Shown here piece by piece: positions 1-6,603 of a stretch of 35,662 bases of DNA. This stretch comes from Andreprevotia lacus DSM 23236 (GTDB lineage: Bacteria > Pseudomonadota > Gammaproteobacteria > Burkholderiales > Chitinibacteraceae). Made by a program: the position numbers and the translations under genes. The stretch covers positions 1-35,662 of the forward strand of contig NZ_FWXD01000036.1 of the NCBI RefSeq assembly GCF_900176275.1, given 5' to 3'. The notes under the pieces were generated by a model. That model was not told the origin of the DNA, did no database searches, and saw nothing but the letters and a program-made list of their open reading frames with translations. Positions within the stretch are counted from its first letter, which is position 1, and each line of letters begins with the position of its first letter.

Positions 1-215
1 GAAATGGTGCGTGGCGAACGGGCTGGGCGTGAGGATTTGTCGAGCAATGCGGGCGCGCCACCGGCCAGGTAGCGGGCCAGCCATTTGCGTGCGGTGACGG
101 CACTGACGCCATGTGTGGCACCGGCTTGTTCCGCGGTGTGGCGCCGCTGGGTGATGTCTTGAACCATTTCAAGGCGACGAAGGTAGGTCAATCGGGCATT
201 CTTATGGGTGTTCAT
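1..215 (-). CDS. IS481-family transposase, N-terminal fragment (continues past the window edge)
   Basis: Minus-strand frame opening at 215 and running off the left edge, giving about 71 residues that begin MNTHKNARLTYLRRLEMVQ. The segment is a helix-turn-helix domain: it contains AEQAGATHGVSAVTARKWL, followed by a small, basic, proline-rich stretch, as in the DNA-binding N-terminus of IS481/IS3-like transposases. The DDE catalytic core would lie to the left, outside the window, so intactness cannot be judged. The start is 97 bases inside the element end, a normal spacing for this family. The gene belongs to the IS that interrupts the Tn3-family transposon on its right. Confidence 0.8.
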   Translation of the reverse strand, partial: MNTHKNARLTYLRRLEMVQDITQRRHTAEQAGATHGVSAVTARKWLARYLAGGAPALLDKSSRPARSPRTI

Positions 216-290
216 CCGGATCGGGGCTCTGTAGTGACTGGGGGTTTGGCGATTTCCAGTCTCTCAAAATCTCACCGGGTGAACACCCGC

Positions 291-312
291 AACAACCTAT
301 TGAACCTTCACA
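291..312 (-). repeat. Terminal inverted repeat of the IS481-family element
   Basis: Outer end of the insertion sequence, read inward on the minus strand from 312. The abutting hexamer ACTAGG (313-318) is the candidate target duplication. Its partner would be at the other IS end, outside the window. Confidence 0.75.
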
Positions 313-452
313 ACTAGGCGTCTCTTGAGGCGATCTAGCTCATCAACTATGTCAAGCAAAGCCGAGGTTTCATATTGCTCGCGCAAGACTGTTAGCTGCT
401 GAGCGCTCACGTCGCCATATGCCGTCACGGCAAAATCAGAAGGGAAGTCCAT
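297..452 (-). pseudogene. Small ORF coupled to the Tn3 tnpA, 3' end replaced by IS481 insertion
   Basis: A 51-codon frame whose ATG (452-450) overlaps the TGA of tnpA (454-452) as TGATG, a classic translational-coupling arrangement. The product starts MDFPSDFAVTAYGDVSAQQ and contains an acidic, leucine-rich, probably helical stretch (LLDIVDELDRLKRR). Only about the first 46 codons are original. From 312 leftward the frame reads into the IS481 end and stops by chance at 299-297, so the native C-terminus is missing. I do not recognise the family. Position suggests a Tn3 accessory gene (small regulator, antitoxin-like or transposition helper), but that is inference from context alone. Confidence 0.55.
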
Positions 453-3400
453 CAACTGCCCCAAGGTGCGGTGCTGCGCTGTGCGTGACGGGCTGCAGTG
501 GCGGCCTGTTGAAAGGTATTAGCGCTAATCCATTTTTCAGGAGCACCTTTCAAGGTCACGCTGTAGTCACCAAATCGTTTGATATGTTGGGTCATATATG
601 GGCTCAAAAAATCCAGATCTTCATCGGTAATAGTCCAGTTGTCCTTCCGCATCTCTTGCAATACCAAAGTCATATCAACCACATTTTGCAAAATGAGCGA
701 AGAGGCAATCAAATCATTGTAGCGCAGCCGCTTTTGTTGCTCATCCGGCTCGTTCACGGTGATGACATCGCCACCGAAAGACATCCATTTAGCAAAGCCA
801 TTGTAGGACTCAGTTTTGTTTGTGCCTGCGGTGACATTCTGGCGCATTTCGCGATCACCCATCCAGTCCAGCAAATAGCCGGTGCGAACGATGTTGCCAA
901 GCACCTGAGCTGCGTCGTACAGCTTGTTTTTCCTGCTGTACGAACCGAGCTTTCGCAGCAGTGTGGCCGATGAAATTTTGCCGGTATAAATCGAAATGGC
1001 AACTTGCATCAGGTCTTGCCAATGTTTTTCAAGTAACTCCCAGTCCACGTTTTCCTTGAAAAGACGGTTGATATGTTGATACTTGGCGTTCTTTTCTGGA
1101 CGATAGAGGGTGAGGTTTTTCCAGCTGCGAATACGAGGCATCAACTTGATGCCTAGCAAATGGGTAAAGGCAAAGACTGATGCAGATTGGCCTTGAGTAT
1201 CTGAATGAACGGTATCGGCCTGCACGCTAAGCCCCGCTTTTAACAAACCCTCGATGACATAAATCGCCTCCCAAACACCGGGAGGAATAAAGTGCTGGAA
1301 CACGGCAATATAGTTATTTGCAACATGCCGATACGCAACAGCGCCCATCTTTCGATAACGGAAATGTTGGCCAGTCAGCAGATTTTCATCGTAGAAATTG
1401 TAGTGGGTACCATCGGCCGCGACGGTCTTACCATCACCCCATATCTTGGGCAAGTCCAATTGCAAATACACCTCGGTCAGTTCCCGGAAAGCTGCGCTGA
1501 GATTCTCAAGCGAAAAATGTCGTCGATTCACATAGGACAGCGTATGGGGGCTGACATTAGATTTTGCAAAGTGCCGGGCGGCTTGGGTGGGACCCAAATT
1601 GCAACCCATCGCAAAAATCGTCATCAAGTAGCGCTCTGCAGGCTCCCGCAACTTGTTCTCGTTTCCCGACAAAGGGCCGAAATGGCGGGTAAAACTGAGC
1701 CAACGCTCAGCGTTAGCCAATACATCCAGGATGCGGCGCTGGGGCATCCGGCGTACAAGCTCATTCTGCAATGACACTGCGGAGTCCGGAATTTCGCGAG
1801 CAACGGTTTTGCGTAGGACGGGTTCTCCATTGCTTCCCCAACTGACATCATGGCAGTGTGGAAACTTGTCATCTAGTACCTGAGCGCGCTGGTTGAGCCA
1901 GTCTCGCAAACCAGCAACGAAATCACCTGAGGTAACGGGTAACCCTACTTTTTCGCAATAGTCCGGCAGCATTGCTACGCATTCTGCCCAAGGCACCAAC
2001 TGCTTACGGTAGTCAGCAAACTCTTCCGAGCCCGCTACGCATAAATCACCAGACCGCAGCTCCTCGGCCACATACGAAAAAACGCAAATTTCCAGCATTC
2101 GGCGGTCAATGCCGATGATTCCCTCAGCAGGCCTCCGCAGCAGTTTCAACCAGCGTTCAGAGGCAAAGGAAAGCTTGACCGGTTGATTGATGCATTCAAC
2201 GCGATGCTTATCTTGATAGGTTTTGATGATCTCCAACGCATCGATCAATGAGTGATCTTGGCTTGCTGACTCGATCTGGAGTAGATGGATCAGCCTGAAT
2301 AGGACAGGTCGGTGGCTTTTGAAGTGGGTAAGAATGCGTGGTAGATAATTGTTGCCGCTATTAGCCTGGATCTGTTCACACGCAAGCAGCATCTGCTCGG
2401 CCGTATCTGGCGTGACATATTCGCGGATCGCCTTACCAGCCTCTGCATCATCGCTTTCCCGCTTGATGATTGCCAAGACCCCGGCAAAGGTGGCCGCGAC
2501 TTTTTCTAATTGCCCACGTTGTCGCAGTTGGAACTGCGCAAGATCGTCTTTTGCCTTACGATGAATGGCTGCTACGCGGCGCAGGAACATTTCTGTGAGT
2601 TGGTCTCTGGCTCGCACCTGCATGCGGTGGATCAAGGCTAGCAGTAGCGTAAACCGTCGGGGAGGTGCACATTCATTCAGCTCACGCACGTCATAGGACA
2701 TGGCTTGCTCAGCGAAATGCCGAACCTTCGTCTCTGGGATGTCCGCAAAAATATCTTCTACGCCACCAAGCGATTCCAGCCATTCCAGATGATCAACCAG
2801 CATTTCTAAGTGTTTCTTCGTCGGCTTGCGGGCCGAGCGTTTCAACTCGTTGTACTCGCTTTGCCGACCTTCCAGATCCTCCGTTTGCATCAAACGCATC
2901 AGTGCACCCAGGTGCGGCGCTGAAATACGCTCCATCACCGTATCAAAGATCCGGCCTTGGACCTCTGCGTGCGTTCTTTCAGCAAGGTCATCCAAGGTTC
3001 TGAATGCTGGCAACTCGATCCGGTCTCGCACCAAACCGTCGATGACCGCATTGATAATATCGATGCGCTGGTCCATCAATTGGGCAGCTTGAGCGACATG
3101 TCGTTCAGCAGCCGTTATGGCAGCCTTCCCATACGCGGGTGTGATGCCGAGATAGTCACGAATCGCCTCCACATGCCGGTACTGCGTATTCTTCACTTCG
3201 TAGCCAATTTCAATCCGTTGACTGAAGCCGAACACACTACGGATGTGTTCCGTGATGGCAGGAGGGATGTCTTCGATAGGGGAGAAGTAGCGGAGGTATT
3301 GGAAACACTTGAGCTGGATCGCCAAGTTCAGCCGTAGCGTTGCCGTCAGAGTTTTAGCTTTGACCCAGTCCAACTCGACTTCATCAGGTGTGAAGTGCAA

Positions 3401-3466
3401 GTTCAGTTCTCGGAGTGAGTAGCTTTGGGCAAAGACGGGATAAGCGGTACGTTCGATAGACGCCAT
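452..3466 (-). CDS. tnpA: Tn3-family transposase TnpA
   Basis: A 1004-residue DDE transposase of normal Tn3-family length; it catalyses replicative cut-and-copy transposition through a cointegrate. The N-terminal half resembles the DUF4158-type DNA-binding region, and the C-terminal third holds the catalytic core. Candidate catalytic residues are D685 in AADGTHYNFY, D756 in HSDTQGQSA and E886 in NKTESYNGFAKW. All three motifs are present and there is no frameshift, so the protein looks intact. The start at 3466 is supported by a strong AGGAGG four bases upstream. The next gene downstream overlaps its stop codon. The promoter should lie between 3467 and 3540, where a 17-bp palindrome sits. The transposon end lies about 124 bases upstream of the start. 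Confidence 0.95.
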   Translation of the reverse strand: MASIERTAYPVFAQSYSLRELNLHFTPDEVELDWVKAKTLTATLRLNLAIQLKCFQYLRYFSPIEDIPPAITEHIRSVFGFSQRIEIGYEVKNTQYRHVEAIRDYLGITPAYGKAAITAAERHVAQAAQLMDQRIDIINAVIDGLVRDRIELPAFRTLDDLAERTHAEVQGRIFDTVMERISAPHLGALMRLMQTEDLEGRQSEYNELKRSARKPTKKHLEMLVDHLEWLESLGGVEDIFADIPETKVRHFAEQAMSYDVRELNECAPPRRFTLLLALIHRMQVRARDQLTEMFLRRVAAIHRKAKDDLAQFQLRQRGQLEKVAATFAGVLAIIKRESDDAEAGKAIREYVTPDTAEQMLLACEQIQANSGNNYLPRILTHFKSHRPVLFRLIHLLQIESASQDHSLIDALEIIKTYQDKHRVECINQPVKLSFASERWLKLLRRPAEGIIGIDRRMLEICVFSYVAEELRSGDLCVAGSEEFADYRKQLVPWAECVAMLPDYCEKVGLPVTSGDFVAGLRDWLNQRAQVLDDKFPHCHDVSWGSNGEPVLRKTVAREIPDSAVSLQNELVRRMPQRRILDVLANAERWLSFTRHFGPLSGNENKLREPAERYLMTIFAMGCNLGPTQAARHFAKSNVSPHTLSYVNRRHFSLENLSAAFRELTEVYLQLDLPKIWGDGKTVAADGTHYNFYDENLLTGQHFRYRKMGAVAYRHVANNYIAVFQHFIPPGVWEAIYVIEGLLKAGLSVQADTVHSDTQGQSASVFAFTHLLGIKLMPRIRSWKNLTLYRPEKNAKYQHINRLFKENVDWELLEKHWQDLMQVAISIYTGKISSATLLRKLGSYSRKNKLYDAAQVLGNIVRTGYLLDWMGDREMRQNVTAGTNKTESYNGFAKWMSFGGDVITVNEPDEQQKRLRYNDLIASSLILQNVVDMTLVLQEMRKDNWTITDEDLDFLSPYMTQHIKRFGDYSVTLKGAPEKWISANTFQQAATAARHAQRSTAPWGS

Positions 3467-3511
3467 GCAACCTCCTGAGCAGCATGCTTAAGGAGGCTAC
3501 CACACAGTCAT

Positions 3512-3528
3512 GGAGTATTAAATACTCC
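3512..3528. promoter_or_regulatory. Perfect 8-bp inverted repeat upstream of tnpA (candidate operator)
   Basis: GGAGTATT and AATACTCC flank a single A, giving a 17-base palindrome between the transposon end and the tnpA start. Placement in the only space available for the tnpA promoter suggests an operator or autoregulatory site. A TTGAAT hexamer lies at 3540-3535 on the minus strand, but I see no convincing -10 at the right spacing. Confidence 0.4.
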
Positions 3529-3536
3529 CATTTAAT

Positions 3537-3848
3537 TCAAAGTGTTAAGAGCATAGATGTGGAAAAAATGGCTTCATCCCGGCTGCCCCCCTCGTAGACG
3601 TCCAATCGCAGTGCCTCGTCTTCCTTCAATTGGCCCTTTATCCAATCGCTTGAACGCATTCCACCACCTGTCAAATCTTCAAATCCTGTCTTGATAAAGC
3701 CGAATGCGCTGCTTGCCCAATCCGGCACCGGCAGGAAAAACCCGCCCGTATCCTGCGTTTGCCCCGCCTGTTGCTTGCGCAGCTGCAGCAGCCAGTACGC
3801 TCCGCCCGCCAAAATCACCAGCGCGGCTATCTTGCGGCCGGCACTCAT
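3537..3848 (-). pseudogene. Membrane-anchored phage muramidase (T4-type lysozyme), truncated by Tn3 insertion
   Basis: The original phage part runs from 3848 to about 3591, some 86 codons; the remainder to the stop at 3537 is transposon sequence read through by chance. The start ATG overlaps the upstream stop as ATGA. Residues about 7-23 (ALVILAGGAYWLLQL) form one transmembrane helix. A linker follows, then DWIKGQLKEDEALRLDVYE, which matches the start of T4-type lysozymes (pattern I-x-x-x-E-G-x-R-L-x-A-Y) including the catalytic glutamate. The expected T-I-G-Y-G segment is missing because the transposon cuts in directly after. A virion- or membrane-bound lysozyme would normally open the cell wall for entry or lysis, so this copy should be inactive. 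Whether the 3' half survives on the far side of Tn3 cannot be seen. Confidence 0.65.
3553..3590 (-). repeat. Candidate terminal inverted repeat of the Tn3-family element
   Basis: Read inward from 3590 on the minus strand, the sequence begins GGGGGCAGCCGGGATGAAGC. Tn3-family ends are usually about 38 bp and begin with a G run. The point coincides with where the phage lysozyme frame stops resembling lysozyme. The exact limit could be 3590 or 3591 because one G is shared. The partner end is outside the window, so this is a prediction. Confidence 0.55.
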
Positions 3849-4027
3849 GCCGGTGGCGGCGCCCAGTTGGCACCGTCCCACAGCCAGCCCACAGCGACGT
3901 CCTGCCGCGCATCGACGTTCAACGTCTGTTCGCACAGGCCGAGCGTGACGAGCAGCGCGGCGAATGTCGCATCCGCGACGATCACGTTTGCCACCCGGCC
4001 GTTTTTCACCATCGCAAAATCACTCAC
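3845..4027 (-). CDS. Small protein resembling tail-fibre accessory proteins, next to the spike gene
   Basis: A 60-residue protein. I prefer a GTG start at 4027-4025, because GTGA overlaps the upstream stop and GGGAGG lies seven bases before it; an upstream in-frame ATG at 4045 and an internal one at 4012 are alternatives. The sequence VKNGRVANVIVADATFAALL followed by VAVGWLWDGANWAPPP has the form of small phage proteins or domains found beside tail-fibre and receptor-binding genes, ending in a G-W-x-x-D-G-x-x-x-x-P signature. Lying directly after a glycine-rich spike-like gene, it may help fold or cap the spike. Homology is from pattern memory, so function is tentative. Confidence 0.6.
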   Translation of the reverse strand: MSDFAMVKNGRVANVIVADATFAALLVTLGLCEQTLNVDARQDVAVGWLWDGANWAPPPA

Positions 4028-4431
4028 GAAACCGCCTCCCACCATTCAACGACCACCGCGCCGTTTGTGGCCTGACTGCCGCGCCCGTAGTAGGCCGTGC
4101 CGTCGATATTCAGCCCGCCCAGCAAAAAGCCCTCACTTGCCGATCCCTTTGCAACGGCCGTGCCTATGCTTGTGTCTCCGGCCGGCCCCGGCCCGCTCGC
4201 CGCAGCGCCGATCAGCACTGTCAACACCTGCCCCGGCGTTACCGGTATCGTCCCCTTGAAGCGCTTGCCGTCGCTGTTTTGTGTGCCAGTGCCGTTTTGC
4301 CCGCCGCCGATGGCATCAACCTCGATAGATGCGTAGAGCAGCTTTTGCGGTGCCGTCCAGGTGCCGCTGGTCGTGATGACCTGGCGCTTTTTGATGCGGT
4401 TGGCGTCACCGCCCGGAATCAAAATGCCCAT
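4024..4431 (-). CDS. Glycine-rich spike / receptor-binding-like virion protein
   Basis: A 135-residue protein starting MGILIPGGDANRIKKRQV. From about residue 20 it shows TSGTWTAP, then AIGGGQNGTG, VTPGQVLTVLIG and a glycine-spaced tail ending in VVVEWWEAVS. Regularly spaced glycines in a beta-rich frame after an S-G-T-W-T-A-P lead are typical of the glycine-rich tip domains of phage adhesins. I infer that it forms the exposed, host-recognising part of the vertex, the role of the P1 spike in PM2. The start overlaps the upstream stop as TGATG and its own stop overlaps the next gene, so it is coupled on both sides. No membrane segment is visible. Confidence 0.55.
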   Translation of the reverse strand: MGILIPGGDANRIKKRQVITTSGTWTAPQKLLYASIEVDAIGGGQNGTGTQNSDGKRFKGTIPVTPGQVLTVLIGAAASGPGPAGDTSIGTAVAKGSASEGFLLGGLNIDGTAYYGRGSQATNGAVVVEWWEAVS

Positions 4432-5003
4432 CAGCGCACCTCTTGCACGCGCAGTTCACTGCCGGCCGCGCTGGCGATGGCGAACCACGCTGCACCGGGC
4501 ACCTGCGTTTCATCGACATAGCCTCCCGGCCCGATGCGCATTGCTGCGTTCGCCACCGTCACGCCAGAGCTGCCCAGATAGATGGTGTTGGCGCTGGCGT
4601 TGTAGAGGCGCAAGCCGCGCCGCGATGCGTCAGCCGTCACAACAGCAGTTGCGGCTACGCCGACGGTCACCGGCGTGACGTGCGTGATTGTGGTATCGGT
4701 GCCGACCTGCACCGCGCCAGTGAGCGCCACCGATCCGCCCGTCAGGCGGTTGTAGCTGCCCTTGCCGTTCGATACGGCAATCTTTACTGTGCACAGCACG
4801 GCCGCGTCGATTTCCACGACGTCGTATTCAACATCGTCCGATGTGAAGCCGGTATCTACCGCCGTCGCTTCGTACTGCGCCGAGCCGTGCAGCTTCAGGC
4901 GCACATTCACTTGCTGCGGGCACTCGACCAGCATGAAGTATTTGCCGACTGCCGGCTGTACCCATGTTGTGCCTGGCTGCAGCGTCATTTTGTAGGTCTG
5001 CAT
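4431..5003 (-). CDS. Beta-rich minor capsid protein, possibly penton/spike base
   Basis: A 190-residue protein without transmembrane segments, starting immediately after the stop of the previous gene (TAAATG). It is rich in Val, Thr and Gly with alternating hydrophobic residues. The N-terminal half (TTWVQPAVGKYFMLVE, VRLKLHGSAQYEATA) reads like an all-beta fold. The C-terminal half (RRGLRLYNASANTIYLG, then PGGYVDETQVPGAAWFAIA) resembles the short beta domains often found in phage structural proteins. Its place between the membrane proteins and the glycine-rich spike suggests a penton or spike-base protein. I do not recognise a specific family; the structural role is inferred from context. Confidence 0.5.
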   Translation of the reverse strand: MQTYKMTLQPGTTWVQPAVGKYFMLVECPQQVNVRLKLHGSAQYEATAVDTGFTSDDVEYDVVEIDAAVLCTVKIAVSNGKGSYNRLTGGSVALTGAVQVGTDTTITHVTPVTVGVAATAVVTADASRRGLRLYNASANTIYLGSSGVTVANAAMRIGPGGYVDETQVPGAAWFAIASAAGSELRVQEVR

Positions 5004-5630
5004 TTAGCCCTTCCTGAATGCCATCAGCGCGACAATTGCCACCGCCGCGAGCAAGATATATTTGTAATCGCCCAGCGACTTGCCAGCTTCGAACTGTTTT
5101 GCGTTATCCCACGCGGTTGCAACCTGGCTGACTGCCGCCGCGTTCAAATCGGCATTCTTTTTCACCAGATCGGCAGTAATGTGGTTGGCATCGCCAATCA
5201 GCTCAAAAGCGCTTTTCACCGTGCCGGTGCTGAATTGATAGGCTTGCTGCTGGGATTGGCTGCCATAGCTGAATGCGCTATTCACCGCCGCCGTAGTTGC
5301 GTTCAGGCTGGCATTCAATGCCTTGTTGTTGTAGTCCAGCGCTGTTTTGCCGAAATCGAATGCGCCGGCCACCGTGGTATCAACGGTATCCAGTGCCCGC
5401 CCGCCGAAATCGAACGCGCCCTTTATGGCCCCACCGTCCAAATAGTTGGTCGTGGTATTGCCGGAGTTCGACAGGCTCGTAATCATATGAAACGAGTTGT
5501 CGGTATTGGTTGTCGTGGTATTCGACAACCAATTGCCATCGCCGGAAATCCCCAAAGAACCGTCCAGCGTCTGTCGCCGGTCGTTGTTGTTTACCGTCTG
5601 ATTCGTGCTGCTGCTACTGCTGCTGCCCAC
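5004..5630 (-). CDS. Ser/Thr/Asn-rich virion protein with C-terminal membrane anchor
   Basis: A 208-residue protein. The start is GTG at 5630, preceded by AGGTGG at good spacing, and overlaps the end of the previous gene by 17 bases. The N-terminus is polar and low-complexity (GSSSSSSTNQTVNNND). The middle repeats a motif of the form G-A-F-D-F-G-x-x-A-L-D, seen twice (about residues 70 and 88) with a diverged third copy. The C-terminus carries a single helix, YKYILLAAVAIVALMAFRKG, ending in basic residues. The polar body with a C-terminal anchor fits an internal-membrane protein of a tailless phage that binds the capsid from below or helps membrane penetration. Role inferred; no named family recognised. 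Confidence 0.6.
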   Translation of the reverse strand: MGSSSSSSTNQTVNNNDRRQTLDGSLGISGDGNWLSNTTTTNTDNSFHMITSLSNSGNTTTNYLDGGAIKGAFDFGGRALDTVDTTVAGAFDFGKTALDYNNKALNASLNATTAAVNSAFSYGSQSQQQAYQFSTGTVKSAFELIGDANHITADLVKKNADLNAAAVSQVATAWDNAKQFEAGKSLGDYKYILLAAVAIVALMAFRKG

Positions 5631-6024
5631 GCTTCCACCTCATGACTGTTTCCACCGGCTCAAAGCCGGCGCGTTGCGCCATCCGCACGGCCCCCGGCCG
5701 GATGGCATGAATTCGGATGCTGTCGGCCCCTGCGGCCTGATGCTGGACGATGCGCAGGACGGGCACGTACAAGCCCTGCCCTATGCTGGCACCGGCCACG
5801 ATGACGACCTCCCGGCCACCTACCGGCAGCGGCTCAGCCGTCAGCAGGTAGCAGGCGACGCGCCGGCCGGACTGGTAGACGTCGTACAGGCGCGCGGTGC
5901 GTTCAGCGACCATTTGCCGGTAGTGCTCGACGTCGCACACGTCGGGATCGCCAGCAGCGCGGGCGAGCTGGGTTGTATGCCAGCCCTCCCACTCCGCCTG
6001 GCATACGGTCAACGCCGTTTCCAT
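5614..6024 (-). CDS. GNAT-like acetyltransferase-fold protein inside the virion operon
   Basis: A 136-residue protein starting METALTVCQAEWEGWHTTQ; the start at 6024 overlaps the upstream stop by 16 bases, and no earlier start makes sense because the frame there is a shadow of the neighbour. The order of elements fits the GNAT fold: an acidic N-terminal helix with HYRQMVAERTARLYDVYQ, beta strands with REVVIVAGASIGQGLYVPVL, a helix, then SIRIHAIRPGAVRMAQRAGF ending in a strand (PVETVMRWKR). The classical acetyl-CoA loop (Q/R-x-x-G-x-G/A) is not clearly present, so it may be a structural or degenerate relative. Its substrate is unknown; a virion or receptor-modifying role is only a guess. Confidence 0.5.
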   Translation of the reverse strand: METALTVCQAEWEGWHTTQLARAAGDPDVCDVEHYRQMVAERTARLYDVYQSGRRVACYLLTAEPLPVGGREVVIVAGASIGQGLYVPVLRIVQHQAAGADSIRIHAIRPGAVRMAQRAGFEPVETVMRWKRGQQQ

Positions 6025-6314
6025 GCCATCACCAGTACCAGCAGCAGGACGCCAGCACCGGCCAGCAGCAGGCCGGTGTTGCCCAGCCCGCCACCGTCCA
6101 ACCCGGACGTTGCCCCGTTGCCGGTTTCCCGCTTGCCGGTCGTCGCGTTTTGCGTGCCGGAAAAGTTGACGATCCAATCCCCTTCGAGATTTGGGTTCAA
6201 GCTGCCCGAGACGTCGGACTTGGCCGACGACGGCCCGCCCGACAGCCCTTGCGCCAGCCCGCCAAGCCCACCCATCAGGCCGCTGGCCCAATCCAGACTC
6301 AAACCGTCAGCCAT
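6009..6314 (-). CDS. Small virion membrane protein with glycine-rich N-terminus
   Basis: A 101-residue protein starting MADGLSLDWASGLMGGLGG. The body is rich in Gly, Ser and Asn, and the C-terminus has one transmembrane helix (GLLLAGAGVLLLVLVMAWKR) followed by basic residues. The start overlaps the upstream stop as TGATG. Its size, composition and position just after the capsid gene match the minor membrane proteins that line the internal membrane of PM2-like virions. No enzymatic motif is seen. Confidence 0.6.
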   Translation of the reverse strand: MADGLSLDWASGLMGGLGGLAQGLSGGPSSAKSDVSGSLNPNLEGDWIVNFSGTQNATTGKRETGNGATSGLDGGGLGNTGLLLAGAGVLLLVLVMAWKRR

Positions 6315-6592
6315 CAGCGCGCCACCATCACGACAACCAGCAGCGCCAGCCCGCCAATGGCGATGTACGGCAGCATGCTTTTAGCCGTTGCCGTGCCCCC
6401 GCTGTTCGGAGTGGGCTGGCCCACCGGGTACAAGTCGCCGTTATCGCCCTTCAGGTAGACTTTTTCGCCGTCGCTGATCGCGCCGAACCGGTTGTACAGG
6501 TAGCCATTGGCGGCATTGCCGATGATCCCTTGAATCAGCTTCGACCAGCCGCCCGAGTCGGCCACCGCCACGTCTTCGCTATCGCTCGCCAT
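6314..6592 (-). CDS. Small virion membrane protein following the major capsid gene
   Basis: A 92-residue protein starting MASDSEDVAVADSGGWSKL, 12 bases after the capsid gene with AAGGGGG as ribosome binding site. The N-terminal two thirds are soluble and beta-prone (KVYLKGDNGDLYPVGQPTP); the last 22 residues form a transmembrane helix (LPYIAIGGLALLVVVMVAR). It is the same architecture as the next gene: soluble head, single C-terminal anchor. It is probably a membrane-associated minor structural protein beneath the capsid shell. Family not recognised. Confidence 0.6.
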   Translation of the reverse strand: MASDSEDVAVADSGGWSKLIQGIIGNAANGYLYNRFGAISDGEKVYLKGDNGDLYPVGQPTPNSGGTATAKSMLPYIAIGGLALLVVVMVAR

Positions 6593-6603
6593 CGCGCACC
6601 CCC

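Larger units (their letters stand above)
1..312 (-). mobile_element. IS481-family insertion sequence, partial (5' end of element)
   Basis: The window opens inside an insertion sequence. Read on the minus strand, its outer end starts at 312 with TGTGAAGGTTCAATAGGTTG, which I recognise as the terminal inverted repeat of IS481-family elements, and a transposase N-terminus follows from 215. The bases just outside (313-318) are ACTAGG. This fits the NCTAGN target that IS481 is known to prefer. The other end and the second target copy lie outside the window. Family assignment rests on the end sequence, the transposase start and the target site agreeing. Confidence 0.85.
313..3590 (-). mobile_element. 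Tn3-family transposon, partial (left end lies beyond the IS481 insertion)
   Basis: The element is defined by a full-length Tn3-family transposase (452-3466) and by a right boundary at about 3590, where a run of five G (minus strand) begins an end-like sequence and interrupts a phage muramidase reading frame. No resolvase or passenger resistance genes are visible in the part shown; they may be to the left of the IS. The left inverted repeat is not in the window, so the 5-bp target duplication typical of Tn3 elements cannot be confirmed here. Confidence 0.75.
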
